From: Mactromeris polynyma
Taxonomy: Eukaryota > Mollusca > Bivalvia > Venerida > Mactridae
Length of the DNA stretch: 64,000 nt
Direction of reading: 5' to 3'
Assembly: GCA_032209605.1 (NCBI GenBank)
Contig: JASFXZ010000001.1
Span: 14,588,256 to 14,652,255, forward strand
The position numbers and the translations under genes were made by a program. Positions 1 through 11,329 of the stretch are shown here, one piece after another. The notes beneath the pieces are model-generated. The model was not told the origin of the DNA, did not search any database, and saw nothing but the letters and a program-made list of their open reading frames with translations. How positions within the stretch are numbered: position 1 is the first letter of the stretch; the number at the start of each line of letters is the position of its first letter.

Positions 1-398
1 GTTAGTCAGTGGTTTGAGCGATTGGCTGTCACTGTGGAGGTTTGGGTTAGATTCCTGTAATTGGCAGGTCATGTCCGTCATTGTCATTTGGCTGTGTTCA
101 TTTGTCTTCCACCTCTGATATATGTGGAGAAGTTTTCAGCTGCTTGCGGAAGGGCAAGTTAGTATTCGTGGATAATTCGTGGATAATTCCAGAAAAACTG
201 GTACGGTCAACTGATTGCCACTTGTTTTCACTGTCCCTGAGTTAGGGATGAGTACTGGTTTGGCTTCCAGGAACCAGAAAGTTAAAACAAATATGTGGAC
301 ATGTATATGGACATGTATATGCTGGTGCAGTTTTATACTTTTTTTACTGCATTCAAGTAGAGCGGATAATATCTGTATTTTAATGTTTTGAATTTCAG

Positions 399-505
399 GT
401 ATATGATTCAATGGGACCAAGTTATGGACCGGGTATACGAGGTCCACCACCCAACAGTATGAGCCCGGGTGGTCCTGGACCTGGGGGTATGCCTCCTATG
501 TCATT
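399..505 (+). CDS. SSBP-like exon (first in window)
   Basis: 107 nt between the acceptor ...AATTTCAG and the donor GTAAGT. It enters in phase 0 and leaves two bases (TT) that join the first A of the next exon to make Leu. It encodes a Gly/Pro/Met-rich stretch beginning VYDSMGPSYGPGIRGPPP. Confidence 0.85.
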
Positions 506-3500
506 GTAAGTTATATTCTCTATTTCCAATTTCTTTCTAGTTTGAGAATGTTCTCAACAAATGACTTGGAAAATGAGTATGTTCCTAACATTCAGAACGA
601 TTGTCAGTTATATTTATTTAAAGCTTATTTAGCCCACCCAGTTAGTTGCTTGAGCACTCTACTGCCAGTATGGATGTTAAAGGTATAAATCCCTTTGCAA
701 GGCATATTTTCTCTACAGACATTTTAACTGAAGATGATACATCCGTATTCATTTCTCCTCCAGTGAGAAAAGTATCAGTTGCTTATGGAATAATAGGTTA
801 GCAGTGGTTGGTTACCTAAGAGCACTGGACTGCAGTAGATAATATTGTGAATCATTGTACAGTCAAACCTTGTTTATTCGACAACCTTGTATCTGAATAC
901 CTGGTATCATCCCAAATAAATATCAGGTCCCGTATCTTTTTATGCACGTCAAATTGAAATGGGGTATTCGAAACTATGTATTATTCGAAATAAAATTTTG
1001 GACCTGGTGAATTTGAATGAACGAGGTCCGACTATATATGTTAGAATTAAGTATGTTTAAACTGCATTCTCAACTGTACTTCTTAATATTTTAGACCTGG
1101 GGGACCTGGAGGAGGGAGTAGACCGTGGCCTCCATCATCATCATCATCATCAGTAAGTATGACTTAACTGACCCCTTCCTTATTTGTGTCACCAATGATA
1201 TCATCAAAATAATCATTTGTTATATTAGTTTTCTTGTTTATCTGATCTTCATGTAGAAATATTATTACTAATATCTTAATGTTTTTGTTACTTGCAAGAT
1301 AAATATGGCATGAGATATATTGTCATTTTTCAACTTTCATTTATGCATTGCTTCTGAAAATGTAGTTGTGAAGGAGAAATGTTTGATATTGAATACATTG
1401 TTTATTTGAAGTACTTGGTTACACATTTATTAAAACCTTTCACTTGAAAATTAGGTCTGTTAATTCACAAGATTGATGTACAAGATATGCATTGTAGAAG
1501 ATTTTTACTTATGATGTTCTATAATAACTCTGTATTAACCCTTATTTGTATTTATACCTTTCAGGTTCCCCAAGGCCCCCCAGGTACCCCTATCATGCCT
1601 AGTCCTCAAGGTACATGTAAGCTTCAAATTTTCTTGCTTTCACTGTTGTGCTCGTGCTGGCATAGCTAGGGACATGCTGATTGTACACTTAAAACCAAAA
1701 CATATCAACTCATGTAAAAGTAATGCTTTTGCTAATTTTGTATTTTGTACTGCTGTTTCAGCAATTGCCAAGCTATGCCAGTGATTTTAGATTAGTGATT
1801 GATCCATATATGTACAATTTGCAAATCGTCTAGAGAAAATTCACTGATTGAAATGTTTTTAAGGTTTTCCTCAGTTAGTTGCTTCCTTTAGTCGTTGAGA
1901 ATTTAATTGTTTGTTTTCTAGAAATTTTAAATTGTCTTGCATTATTTTTGTTCCGGGTACAACTATAAAGAGATCTGTTTTGGGTGTGCTGTACTTGTAC
2001 AATTATTGATTTACAAGTTTACTTGTGGTGAGATTCCTTTAATAAGGTAAACAGATATATATTTGTATTAGAAATCGACAAAAACTTCACCCAAAACAGT
2101 AGCTCAACTCCATTGTTCTGTGTTACGTCTTAATTTCCCCTTAAATGATTTGCAAGTCGTACTATGTATTCATGACAAGGTGATAAAACCATTAAGACTT
2201 TGTGCTGTGCTTCATTTTAATTGAAAACTTGCAAGTGCCAACACTACCTTATTTATTTTGAATATTAATTCTTACTCTTGTCTTTTTTCCCTTTTATGTT
2301 AGTTTGGTTTAATTAAATTGCTCTATAAGCTGCAAGCTGTGTAATAGTCTAATGCAAGCTGCATATTTATATGTAAACTCTTCCGGCTTCAGTGATATAA
2401 ACTTGGATGTGGAATGAAAAGCAGTTTTCAATCTGGATCTGTAACCTACCAGATCTCTGTTTATTACTCTGGTTATAGCTTTGTTGATCTGCCATACTCC
2501 GGTTGACCCATGGAAACTCTGATTATAGCTTTATTAACTGATAATAGCTTTTTGACCCAACTGGGCTCTGGTTATAGCTTCGTTGGCCTACCAGAACTCT
2601 GGTTTTTGCTTTTTACCTATGGGAAGATTGTTTCAAGCTTTTAGCTGTATTGACTGGTTATAGCTTTGTTGACCTATCTGAACTCTGGTTATAGCTGTGT
2701 TAGCCTACCTGAACTCTGGTTATAGCTGTGTTAGCCTACCTGAACTCTGGTTATAGCTGTGTTAGCCTACATAAATTCTGGTTATAGTTGTGTTAGCCTA
2801 CCTGAACTCTGGTTATAGCTGTGCTAGCCTACCTGAACTCTGGTTATAGCTGTGTTAGCCTACCTGAACTCTGGTTTTTGCTTTTTACCTATGGGAAGAT
2901 TGTTTCAAGCTTTTAGCTGTATTGACTGGTTATAGCTTTGTTGACCTACCAGAACTCTGGTTATAGCTGTGGTAGCCGACCTGAACTCTGGTTATAGCTG
3001 TGTTAGCCTACCTTAACTCTGGTTATAGCTGTGTTAGCCTACCCTAACTCTGGTTATAGCTGTGGTAGCCGACCTGAACTCTGGTTATAGCTGTGTTAGC
3101 CTACCTTAACTCTGGTTATAGCTGTGTTAGCCTACCTTAACTCTGGTTATAGCTGTGCTAGCCTACATGAACTCTGTTTATAGCTGTGTTAGCCTACCTG
3201 AACTCTGGTTATAGCTGTGTTAGCCTACCTGAATTCTGGTTATAGCTTTGTTGACCTATCTGAACTCTGGTTATAGCTGTGTTTGCCTATTTGAACTCTA
3301 GTTATAGCTTTGTTGACCTATCTGAACTCTGGTTAAAGCTGTGTTAGCCTACCTGAACTCTGGTTATAGCTGTGTTAGCCTACCTGAACTCTGGTTATAG
3401 CTTTGTTAGCGTACCTGAACTCTGGTTATAGCTGTGTTAGCCTACCTGAACTCTGGTTATAGCTGTGTTAGCGTACATAACTCTGGTTATAGCTGTGTTA

Positions 3501-6500
3501 GCCTACCTGAATTCTGGTTATAGCATTGTGACCTACCTGATCTTGTTATAGCTTTGTTGGCATACCAGAGCTCTGGTTATGGCTTAACTGTCTTGTTATG
3601 ACGTTGTTGAATGGTTATAGCTTTGTTGGCATACCAGAGCTCTGGTTATGGCTTAACTGACTGGTTATAGCTGTGTTGACCTTTGAGTTTTGTTGTGACC
3701 TTTGAGAACTCAGTTTTTTTTGTTGAACCTAAAAAATATTTTTTAGTGGAACATTTCTTATGGTTTTCATTACTAATACCATGTTTATATATATATACTC
3801 ACAGAGTTGTTCATGCAGATCCTTTTAAGAGAGAAGATATATATTCGATGCTTAATTTTCCATTAACACATACCATTTTTCATTGTTCAGTTGTGAAACT
3901 TTGATATCTCAGGCTGAAATCATTATGAATTTAAAGGCTTCATTTATTCCAACAAAGAGTTGCTTTATTTAGATTCTGTAGACAACTTGAAAGAAAATTA
4001 TTGTTTGTAATACTAGGACATACTCAAGAATGCAACATTTATTAACAATCACTGTTGATACAAGCCTCATCAAGGAATTGAAGACAAATTATGCATGTTG
4101 CTTTGCATTTTTTTAGTGTCTAGGATGCAGCATTTAAAATTCTAGTATTTGTTTTCAAATGAAATGGTATGTTTATCTCCTAAAGAAATCATTTTGGGAA
4201 ATGCCAGGATCTTAATTTTGCCTTTGAACTCAAATTGCCTTATTAGCCTGAGATAGCGAAGGACTCACAGTATTGTTGTGTTGAATATTATCTTGACACA
4301 TAATGTTTCAGATTCTACAAGCTCAGGTGACGGGATGTATGGAATGATGAAACCAGGCCAGGGCTCAATACCTGGCATGCCTGGAGGGGTACGTTCTAGT
4401 GTAATTATTTATTTTAGTTTGAGCCTATTTAGTTTACATTGATTGTGACACCATGTAGTACATCTGATATGAATTACTCTTGATGACTGCTTCCTATGTT
4501 AACTAACCAGCACTGACACCTAGTTCAGTGTTTGTTAAGTTAGTACTTTATGACCTTGCCCAAAGCAGGATTTAGACCCACTACCTTTAGACCATGAGTC
4601 AGGGGCTGAACCCTTCAATCACTATGCCTCACTTAACTTGAATCATTTGATTGGGTAACCAGGGATATCATTTGGACATTTTGCACAGTCTAAATAATTG
4701 ATCTGATTACAGTGATAGAATGTTCTGAACTTGTTCAGTCATCATAATCATGTACTTGGATGATAAAATTGTCACAGTCTGCATTATTAAAGTATTCTAT
4801 GCCTCAACAATTTTCTGCTATGTTCCTTGCTGTCAAAAATTCTTTCTTTTGCCGTAAGTTGCCATTGAAAGTTTCAGGATCTCTCTTGGAATACTCACCA
4901 TTGAGCGTCTTTGTAAAAACCAATTAACATTTAACAAATAAAACACAAATAAGACATTGCTCATGTGTCCATATGCAAGTTAAAGGACTGGACAGTCAGA
5001 CCAAAAGTTGTATATGAACCAAAGCACAGCTGAGGTCCTTACAAGACATTAAGTCATAATGCAGTACCATCATGTACTACAAACACTTCATGCCTTATAC
5101 AGTAAAACCTCAATAATAAGACAACCTTAGAGACCTATGAAAACTTGTCTTCTTATCGCGGTGGTCTTAATATTGAGGTTGAATAAAGAGCAAAATAGTG
5201 AAAGTGGACTTGAAGATGGTGTTCTTAATTATGGTTTTATTATTGAAGTGGTCTCTAAGTGAGGTTTTACTGTACGCTAGAAGCCAGTTTTCATGTCAGT
5301 TGTCATGCAGTTATATGGACTGGATGATGTGACTTTGAATGAAGATTGAAATATGCAAATAAGGTATTATATGACCTGATATGCTTCTTGGATTAATTAT
5401 TTTCTATGGTTATTTCAGTTCCCGGGTATGCCTGGTGGAGGGGAGCCCGGTATGGGAATGGGGCCAGATGGAATGCCTCCTGTTATGAATGGTATGAACA
5501 AATATGGTTATAAATATTTCAATATGATATCTGCAGTAAAAAGATAATAGCCAATACCAAATAATGAATCTAAGCCTTTGTATAGTCTGTTATATTTACT
5601 TGAGAACAGTTGAAATCTAAATGTGAAATGGTCATCCAATGAAAACAAGTTTTTTAAAAATCTGATCAATATACATAGTGAATACAATAACAGTATTCTC
5701 AACTTTTTTTTAAATCACTGGTACATGTTCACTCTCATTAAAGTTTTCTGTAAACTGTTCTTTTGTGATGTAACATTTTAAAAACTAGTGAGTTCTCTTG
5801 ACCTTAAGTGGACGGAGTTTTATATGTTATTTAAGCAAAATATTTGTGTAAGTAACTGACTGTTTCTGCACTGATTATTTGTGTTGGTTTCATTTGATTA
5901 TTAGAAAAATATCCAAATATTCATAATCTTCATAAAACCTCTCATCATAATGCTTAATTGATTGTATGGAATATTTGCCAATCTAAGTGTCGCCAGGAAA
6001 TGAACACTTTGTCATTGTGCTAATTTGAAAAAAAAATTGATAGTTTGTTATAAAATCATATGTTGCTAGGTGATATGGACGGAATGAAAAATTCACCAGC
6101 AAATGGCCCAGGTACTCCACGAGACGATATACCCCAAAATGGAAATGGGCCAGGTCCAGATATGGGCGGCTACCCAAACTTAGGTGGTTATCCCGATAAT
6201 GTAAGTGATATGTGTTGTTCATACTAACTTATTTACTAAATAAATCTTTAATTCTATTTTTCTTTTGATAGTAGAATGGATAGACTTTTTTCTTCACTGA
6301 AGTAAATTTTGTTTACTTGAACACAAAATGAAAAATTATATTCATTAAAAGATTTTTATTTAAGATTTGGCCCAACGTGACTTTAATGTTTTAGTTTGTA
6401 TTATCTGAATGTCTGTTTCTTTATTCTATACAAATACAATGCTTTCCCATTTATTTACACTGTAATCTCTGAATTGACCTTGTTTTTTGGTGTACGGTTA

Positions 6501-9500
6501 TACACTTCCTGTTACATACATGGAAGTGTTTTTTTTGCATGTTTCTTTAATAAATCAGAAGAATCTGAGCGAAAAAATTATCTTTTTTTTAAACTTTTAA
6601 TTAGAATAAAAATAAGAAAGCCACATGGGCCAAAGAACACGCACCAGTAATTATGGAAAATATTACCATTTAATTATATCTGTTGTGATTGCTAACCAAC
6701 TTATACACATTTCATTATTAGATTATATTTGTCCTTAATACCAATAGTTGAACCAGGAAATGGATGACAATGAAGTAATTATGGGTTTTCTTTAATTGAT
6801 AAGTGGAAAATATCTTGTTTGATTATCAAATGCACTGCTTTTATTGGCTCACCGTGGTCCAATCACGGTGTCTTGTTTAGAAAATTCTGTTTCTGGGTAT
6901 AAAAACTTTAGTTACTCATTTTGTCTGAGCCTTGGTTATAACTTGGAGCATTTTTTCTATAATTGATATAAAACAGTTCTTAACTTGATATGTCACAAAT
7001 ATTATGAAAGCAGTGCATTAATTACATTATTATGAACTCGGGTGAAGTCATATTTTGGGTTTTACAAAACAGGTGTTTCAATGATCGTACTGGTCTCGAA
7101 GAGGTGGGAATATCTTCATTGAGGTACCAATATTAGTGCTGAAACCTCATAAACATTCTATGTTCTATTCTGCCACTTTACCCTATTTCTTGAGAAAGCA
7201 CCAGTTTTCTTCTTATTTACTCTGCCTGCTACATTCTGCTATATTCTCTGATGGAGAAAAATTATCCAAGAGTTGTCCCCCTTTAGCTTCAGTAGTTGCC
7301 GCTACCACAAGCACAAGTTCAATACTTATGTAGTGAAACAGCAAAAAACTATTCTTTCTTACTTGCACCTATATAAATCAATTCTGTTGACTACAATATT
7401 CCGTGTTTGAGGATGGGAATAGTAGTAAAAATCAACACAATTAGTCCTACCTCACTTCACTTAACTCACTGGGACAATAGTTGCCTTTGTTTGTGGTTTA
7501 AAAGATATTCTTTTCCTGTGGAAATGTCTTGTGCTCAGATTCAATAGAAGTGTTTTCTAATTCTTAAATCATATGTTTAAAAAAACATACTGTACATTTA
7601 TCAAAGTAGATGTTAAATATAAGGAGTGTAATATGGTGATTATGAAACTTGAAGCAAATATACTTTGTATTACTGAAACTAATTACTAATTTGCTTTATG
7701 TACAATTTTGTTTAAGGTACATTTGCTCTGCATAAAGTTGCTTTGTTAAATCTGAAAATCTTACATTCCTTAACAATATAATTATACTAAAACTATTTCA
7801 CATTATCCGATTCTTGAATATATCTTTGTATGAAACAATGACAGCAATGAAGTGGCTTGCAGTATCTTTGGCTTGTTAAGTGATACAATCTATTCTGTTG
7901 AAGATTCTCCATAAAGTCCTGAACACCAAAAGTGTAATAAGTTTAATCTATTGTGTTATTTCATTCATCCTTTAATCTTTTAAAAAAGTATACTAAAACA
8001 AAACTAATTAATCATCCCGAGTTCTATGCTCTAATTGATTTGCTAGCTCGTGAAATTTTTCGCATTCGAGCATTTCTCGCTACATTCGGGTTCGGGTGCT
8101 GATTTGAAAATTGTGTGGAAGATTGAGAGTTGAGGGGCATGAACAGACGAAGATTTCTGCAAAGGATTGCGACTACTTATTGTCAGTATTGCACACAGAC
8201 CCTGCTTACATCGTGAGCGTGAATTTTGTTGCCAAGATGAAGAGGATTCGGATATAGTTTACAATGTAAAATCTTTTGTTTCATTACTTTCTAAGTTGTT
8301 TTTATTCAGAACATTATGAACTTATTAAGTACATCAGTGACTATATACCTGCTAATGGTCCAATTTTTTAGCCTATTTTATGACTATGAAATTGCTCATA
8401 CCTAACACATGTAGTCTTTTCATGTAAGATTTTTATTTGCGAAGTTGTTCATGAAAGGACTCGCAAATGCTATACGCATATTAAGCCATCTGTCGAAAAC
8501 TGGCAATTCCTTTTAGGTCAGATATACCCTGGTTTGAAACTTTATAGTGTCTTCAAAAAACAGTGAAAAACAAGTGAAAAACATATTCATTGTAAAGAAA
8601 AAATATTTCGTAAAAAAAATTGCAAACCTGATTTGGTGGGTCCAATGGGATGACAGGTATAACCTCCGTTAGTTGATAATATTATAATTATCTCATCGCT
8701 TTGAAAATGGGTAGAATTAATGAAACATTTTGCAAATATCATATCCATTATTTTACTTATGAATTAAACATTCCTTCATTATAAGTTTCATATAACATAT
8801 TCATTTAAAAGTTGTCTTTGTGTACAGTTTTTTAAATTTGCTATTATTATGATTATAAAATTGTCAATTGAAAGTTTTATGTATTTGAATTATAATTTTG
8901 TGAAATGTTCTAATCTCAGAGCCAACCTGTAATTGCATGGCTTATTTCATGTGTGTAGCCTTCTGAGTTTTGTTTGCCGGTATTGATGCAATTTTCGAAT
9001 CCTGTTTCTTTGTCATAGTTTATTTTTGTCCATGAATTGCATCGGGAAAAATAAACTGTAAGAATAACTTACTCGTATGAATGACTATGGATGCGTTTTT
9101 TTTCTTCAAAAGTTTAAACTAAAATAAAACACTAAGTGCAAAAAATTTCATTTCAAATAGATGGAATGCAACAACAAGTATGAATGAAAAAAGTCCACCG
9201 CAATGTTGTAATTTTGTAGTGCGTTTATTCTGCTGTAGCACAGTACCGACGTTTAGTTGAATGTTATGCAATGTTGTGTATACTCTTAATAGTGCCACCA
9301 TTATTTTTTTCTGCCAGTTATTTATCTAGTTGTTGAGGTGTGCGTTATTTGGCTCATGTGGTAACTTATCTTTATTATTTTCGTTATTTTTTCATGACAT
9401 CAAATTACATGTATACCTAGAAAACTTGACCTTTGACCTTTGGCAGCATGTTATCAGTATTTTTATCCTTCCTAAACTCCACCCATCTGTTACTGTGCGT

Positions 9501-10013
9501 TTCACAAGATGCATTCCATGTCAAGTTGAACAACAGTATTGTTGTAACTTGAAAATCACGATAACTTTCGCTAGTGGAGACCCTGACGGGTGAATGCACG
9601 CGAAAGTTAACGTGAATACCAAGAATGTGCCATGCTAGATATTTTGTGTCATGAATTAGTCAGTTTAACTCTGCAGCATTTGCTCAGAATCAACTCTGCT
9701 GGCTGACCTATGATACAATTCATCCAGATAATGTGTGACCAGCCCAATAATAATATCCTGCATGTTTAGACTAGGGTCAATCCATTTAGAAATGATGTAT
9801 GTAAGTATTTAATAATTGTTTAATTTTTTCTTAAAATGTGAAGCGCACGTAATATTCACGTACCCTGTGTACGTTTTCCGTAACTGTTGTTGTCTTAATT
9901 TTCAGGAGGGAGGTGAGAGTGCGGCTATTTTAAAGATTAAAGAGTCTATGCAGGAAGAAGCTAAACGTTTTGAAAAAGAAGGAGAGGCCGATTTTAATTT
10001 CATGTCACAATGA
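399..10013 (+). CDS. SSBP2/3/4-type single-stranded DNA-binding protein, 3' seven exons
   Basis: Coding join: 399-505, 1095-1152, 1565-1610, 4312-4388, 5419-5491, 6070-6200, 9906-10013 (600 nt, 199 residues plus TGA). All introns are GT-AG and all phases fit. The product is rich in Gly, Pro and Met and carries family signatures: PGTPIMPSP followed by DSTSSGDGMYGMM (exons 3-4), and NSPANGPGTPRDD (exon 6), which matches the NSPNN...PPGTPRDD segment of vertebrate SSBP2/3. In this family the N-terminal LisH domain binds LDB1/Chip and stabilises LIM-homeodomain transcription complexes in the nucleus; the visible part is the Pro/Gly-rich transactivation region. The LisH exons must lie upstream of base 1. 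The last exon ends in a charged ESAAILKIKESMQEEAKRFE segment rather than the vertebrate YSPSMTMSV tail. Family assignment is confident; SSBP2 versus 3 versus 4 is not decidable, since invertebrates usually have one gene. Confidence 0.88.
630..700 (+). repeat. degenerate tRNA-like SINE head
   Basis: The stretch reads like a decayed tRNA: a box-A-like TAGTTGCTTGAG followed about 40 bases later by a box-B-like GGTATAAATCC. It is within SSBP-like intron 1. Weak evidence. Confidence 0.25.
860..1034. mobile_element. 175-bp MITE with TA target duplication
   Basis: Terminal inverted repeats pair CAGTCAAACCTTGTTTATTC with the reverse complement of the right end (TAGTCGGACCTCGTTCATTC); TA flanks each side (858-859, 1035-1036). 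No coding capacity. The same sequence type forms the outer ends of the nested element at 52186-61694. TA duplication and CAGT ends suggest mobilisation by a Tc1/mariner-type transposase. Confidence 0.65.
1095..1152 (+). CDS. SSBP-like exon, SRPWPP and six-serine run
   Basis: 58 nt, acceptor ATTTTAG, donor GTAAGT. It encodes PGGPGGGSRPWPP followed by six serines from a (TCA)n run. The SRPWPP motif is present in the family. Its length may vary between alleles because of the trinucleotide run. Confidence 0.85.
1565..1610 (+). CDS. SSBP-like exon, PGTPIMPSP motif
   Basis: 46 nt, acceptor CTTTCAG. It ends CAAG before donor GTACAT; the split codon G|AT gives the conserved Asp of PSPxDST. A second donor, GTAAGC at 1617, is six bases downstream and keeps the frame (adds GT and changes Asp to Tyr). 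Confidence 0.85.
1611..4311 (+). other. SSBP-like intron 3, 2.7 kb
   Basis: Intron between the PGTPIMPSP and DSTSSGDGMY exons. The first 840 bases are ordinary AT-rich sequence, the middle is the 31-bp minisatellite, and the last 630 bases are again AT-rich. I see no further exon in it. Confidence 0.7.
2453..3680 (+). repeat. 31-bp minisatellite in SSBP-like intron
   Basis: About 39 units of roughly GAACTCTGGTTATAGCTGTG followed by TTAGCCTACCT. Divergence is highest at both ends and lowest in the middle. A longer block containing GGGAAGATTGTTTCAAGC occurs twice (near 2620 and 2895), so whole groups of units were duplicated. Confidence 0.9.
4312..4388 (+). CDS. SSBP-like exon, DSTSSGDGMYGMM motif
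   Basis: 77 nt, acceptor TGTTTCAG, donor GTACGT. It encodes the conserved DST-SS-D-MY block of the family, followed by KPGQGSIPGMPGG. It ends on a codon boundary. Confidence 0.88.
4472..4632 (-). repeat. tRNA-derived SINE, copy 1
   Basis: On the minus strand a tRNA-like head (GTGAGGCATAGTG..., box-B-like GGGTCTAAATCC) is followed by a tail ending in the reverse complement of CTTGATGACTGCTTCCT. The same head-tail arrangement occurs at 61850-62006, so the two define a family. Confidence 0.5.
5100..5272. mobile_element. 173-bp MITE with TA target duplication
   Basis: Perfect terminal inverted repeats CAGTAAAACCTC / GAGGTTTTACTG, continuing imperfectly inward, with TA at 5098-5099 and 5273-5274. 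It lies in SSBP-like intron 4. Non-autonomous, Tc1/mariner-type by its ends and target. Confidence 0.75.
5419..5491 (+). CDS. SSBP-like exon, Gly/Met/Pro-rich
   Basis: 73 nt, acceptor TATTTCAG, donor GTATGA. It encodes FPGMPGGGEPGMGMGPDG and MPPVMN with a split Gly codon, equivalent to the FPMGPGSDGPMG region of vertebrate SSBPs. Confidence 0.85.
6070..6200 (+). CDS. SSBP-like exon, NSP..PGTPRDD motif
   Basis: 131 nt, acceptor TTGCTAG, donor GTAAGT. It encodes DMDGMKNSPANGPGTPRDD, the most recognisable family block, and then a Gly/Asn/Pro tail ending GGYPDN on a codon boundary. Confidence 0.9.
6201..9905 (+). other. SSBP-like last intron, 3.7 kb
   Basis: AT-rich intron without an obvious repeat array. 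I looked for an alternative terminal exon encoding the vertebrate-type NF...YSPxMTMSV tail and did not see one. No other gene is supportable here on either strand. Confidence 0.6.
9906..10013 (+). CDS. SSBP-like terminal coding exon, charged C-terminus
   Basis: 108 nt, acceptor TTTTCAG, ending TGA. It encodes 35 residues beginning EGGESAAILKIKESMQEE and ending FNFMSQ, predicted helical and highly charged. In-frame joining to the previous exon is exact. It does not resemble the vertebrate SSBP C-terminus that I know, so this may be an invertebrate-specific or alternative end. Confidence 0.75.
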   Translation, partial: EGGESAAILKIKESMQEEAKRFEKEGEADFNFMSQ

Positions 10014-10690
10014 TAGTGACTTTTTCTCTCCATTTCATTTCCATTGAATTTTGTCGTACAGATATATATTATGATATATGCCATTTCTCTTTTATATATT
10101 ATATTGGTCTTTAATGTTCTCAGAAGTATTTTCCGATACTGTTGTATTTGTGACAAAAAATGTTTATTTTAATGAGAGAAAAATTATGTTCTATTGATCA
10201 TCATTAAGATTGAAGCATTTTTATCAGAAAACTGTTTTTGCACAGCATATGAGATGTTTTCAGTAATTTTTTATATACTAAAACGCTTGTGTCAAAGGTC
10301 AAGAATATTTATTGCACTTGCTTTCAATTTGCTTTTGTACAGTGTTTGTGCAACATTGCAATCAAAGATCAAAAGCTTAGCACATTGTGACACAGATTGC
10401 AAAAATCAAGTTGAGAGGCGGCATCCATTGTTCTTCATACATATTCACATTTTTGTCCTTTAGTCATTTACACGTGCATGAATTATTGTCTTTTGTTCAT
10501 TTTTGTATATTTACTGCCCAATCAACTTATTTATAATTACCAAGTTTGTGAGCGGAGGCGAATCTTATTCAGAATATTATAAAGATCTTTTTTGTACGAA
10601 ACTAGGAGGAAAGTAATCTTCACCAGTGATATTTAGTACCTTGAAAAATAAAAAATTATTCTATAAGTAATTGGTTAATAAACCAACTTG
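10014..10690 (+). other. probable SSBP-like 3' UTR
   Basis: AT-rich sequence after the stop with no open frame worth reporting. Two AATAAA hexamers near its end make a plausible processing site. A longer 3' UTR running into the 50-bp repeats cannot be excluded. Confidence 0.5.
10647..10682 (+). promoter_or_regulatory. two candidate poly(A) signals
   Basis: AATAAA at 10647-10652 and again at 10677-10682, about 630-670 bases after the SSBP-like stop. Cleavage position is inferred only. Confidence 0.4.
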
Positions 10691-11329
10691 ATCACAAACT
10701 GACATACAATGTTAGTCAATCAATGAACAGTACTACAGTGTAGTTGTGCATAAATGTTTTATGACATTTTATACCCATCTCCCTTTTTAAAAAAATTCTT
10801 ACTGGGATAGAAAACACTGCCGAAATCTAGATATATTCTTGTTCAATTCAGGTATGATACTTAGCCAATCATTTTTTATTTGCCTAGTTCCGGTCTAATG
10901 AATATAATTATGATGTAATTGCTGGTCTGCAAGTGGCTTCGACTGTGGTCAGTATATATTCTGTATTTGGCTGATGGTATTGTTTTGCTATTTTGAAGTT
11001 CATCAAACTTACCAGAAATTAAGCCAAGATATTTCTGTCAATTTCCTGTTAACATTATTGTGCCTGGAACAGAATTCTGTGAGAAACTAGTCAAGATAAT
11101 ACTGTTATGTCAACATTACTGACATAAAAACTTGTTAACTACTTTTCCATACCTTAATCTTCTGTTGTTAACTATCTGTTTACTATTACTCTTAATAAAA
11201 CCCTGTCACTGTTAGCTACCTGTCAACTGCTACTCGATATGAAACGGTTAAATCAACACTCGTAAATTGCTAATTTACCAGAAATTGTTGGTACCTGTCT
11301 GTAACTGGTACAAAAATGTACTACTCTAT
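10691..11329. other. AT-rich spacer
   Basis: No gene, repeat array or recognisable element beyond decayed sequence that grades into the 50-bp minisatellite. Confidence 0.5.
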
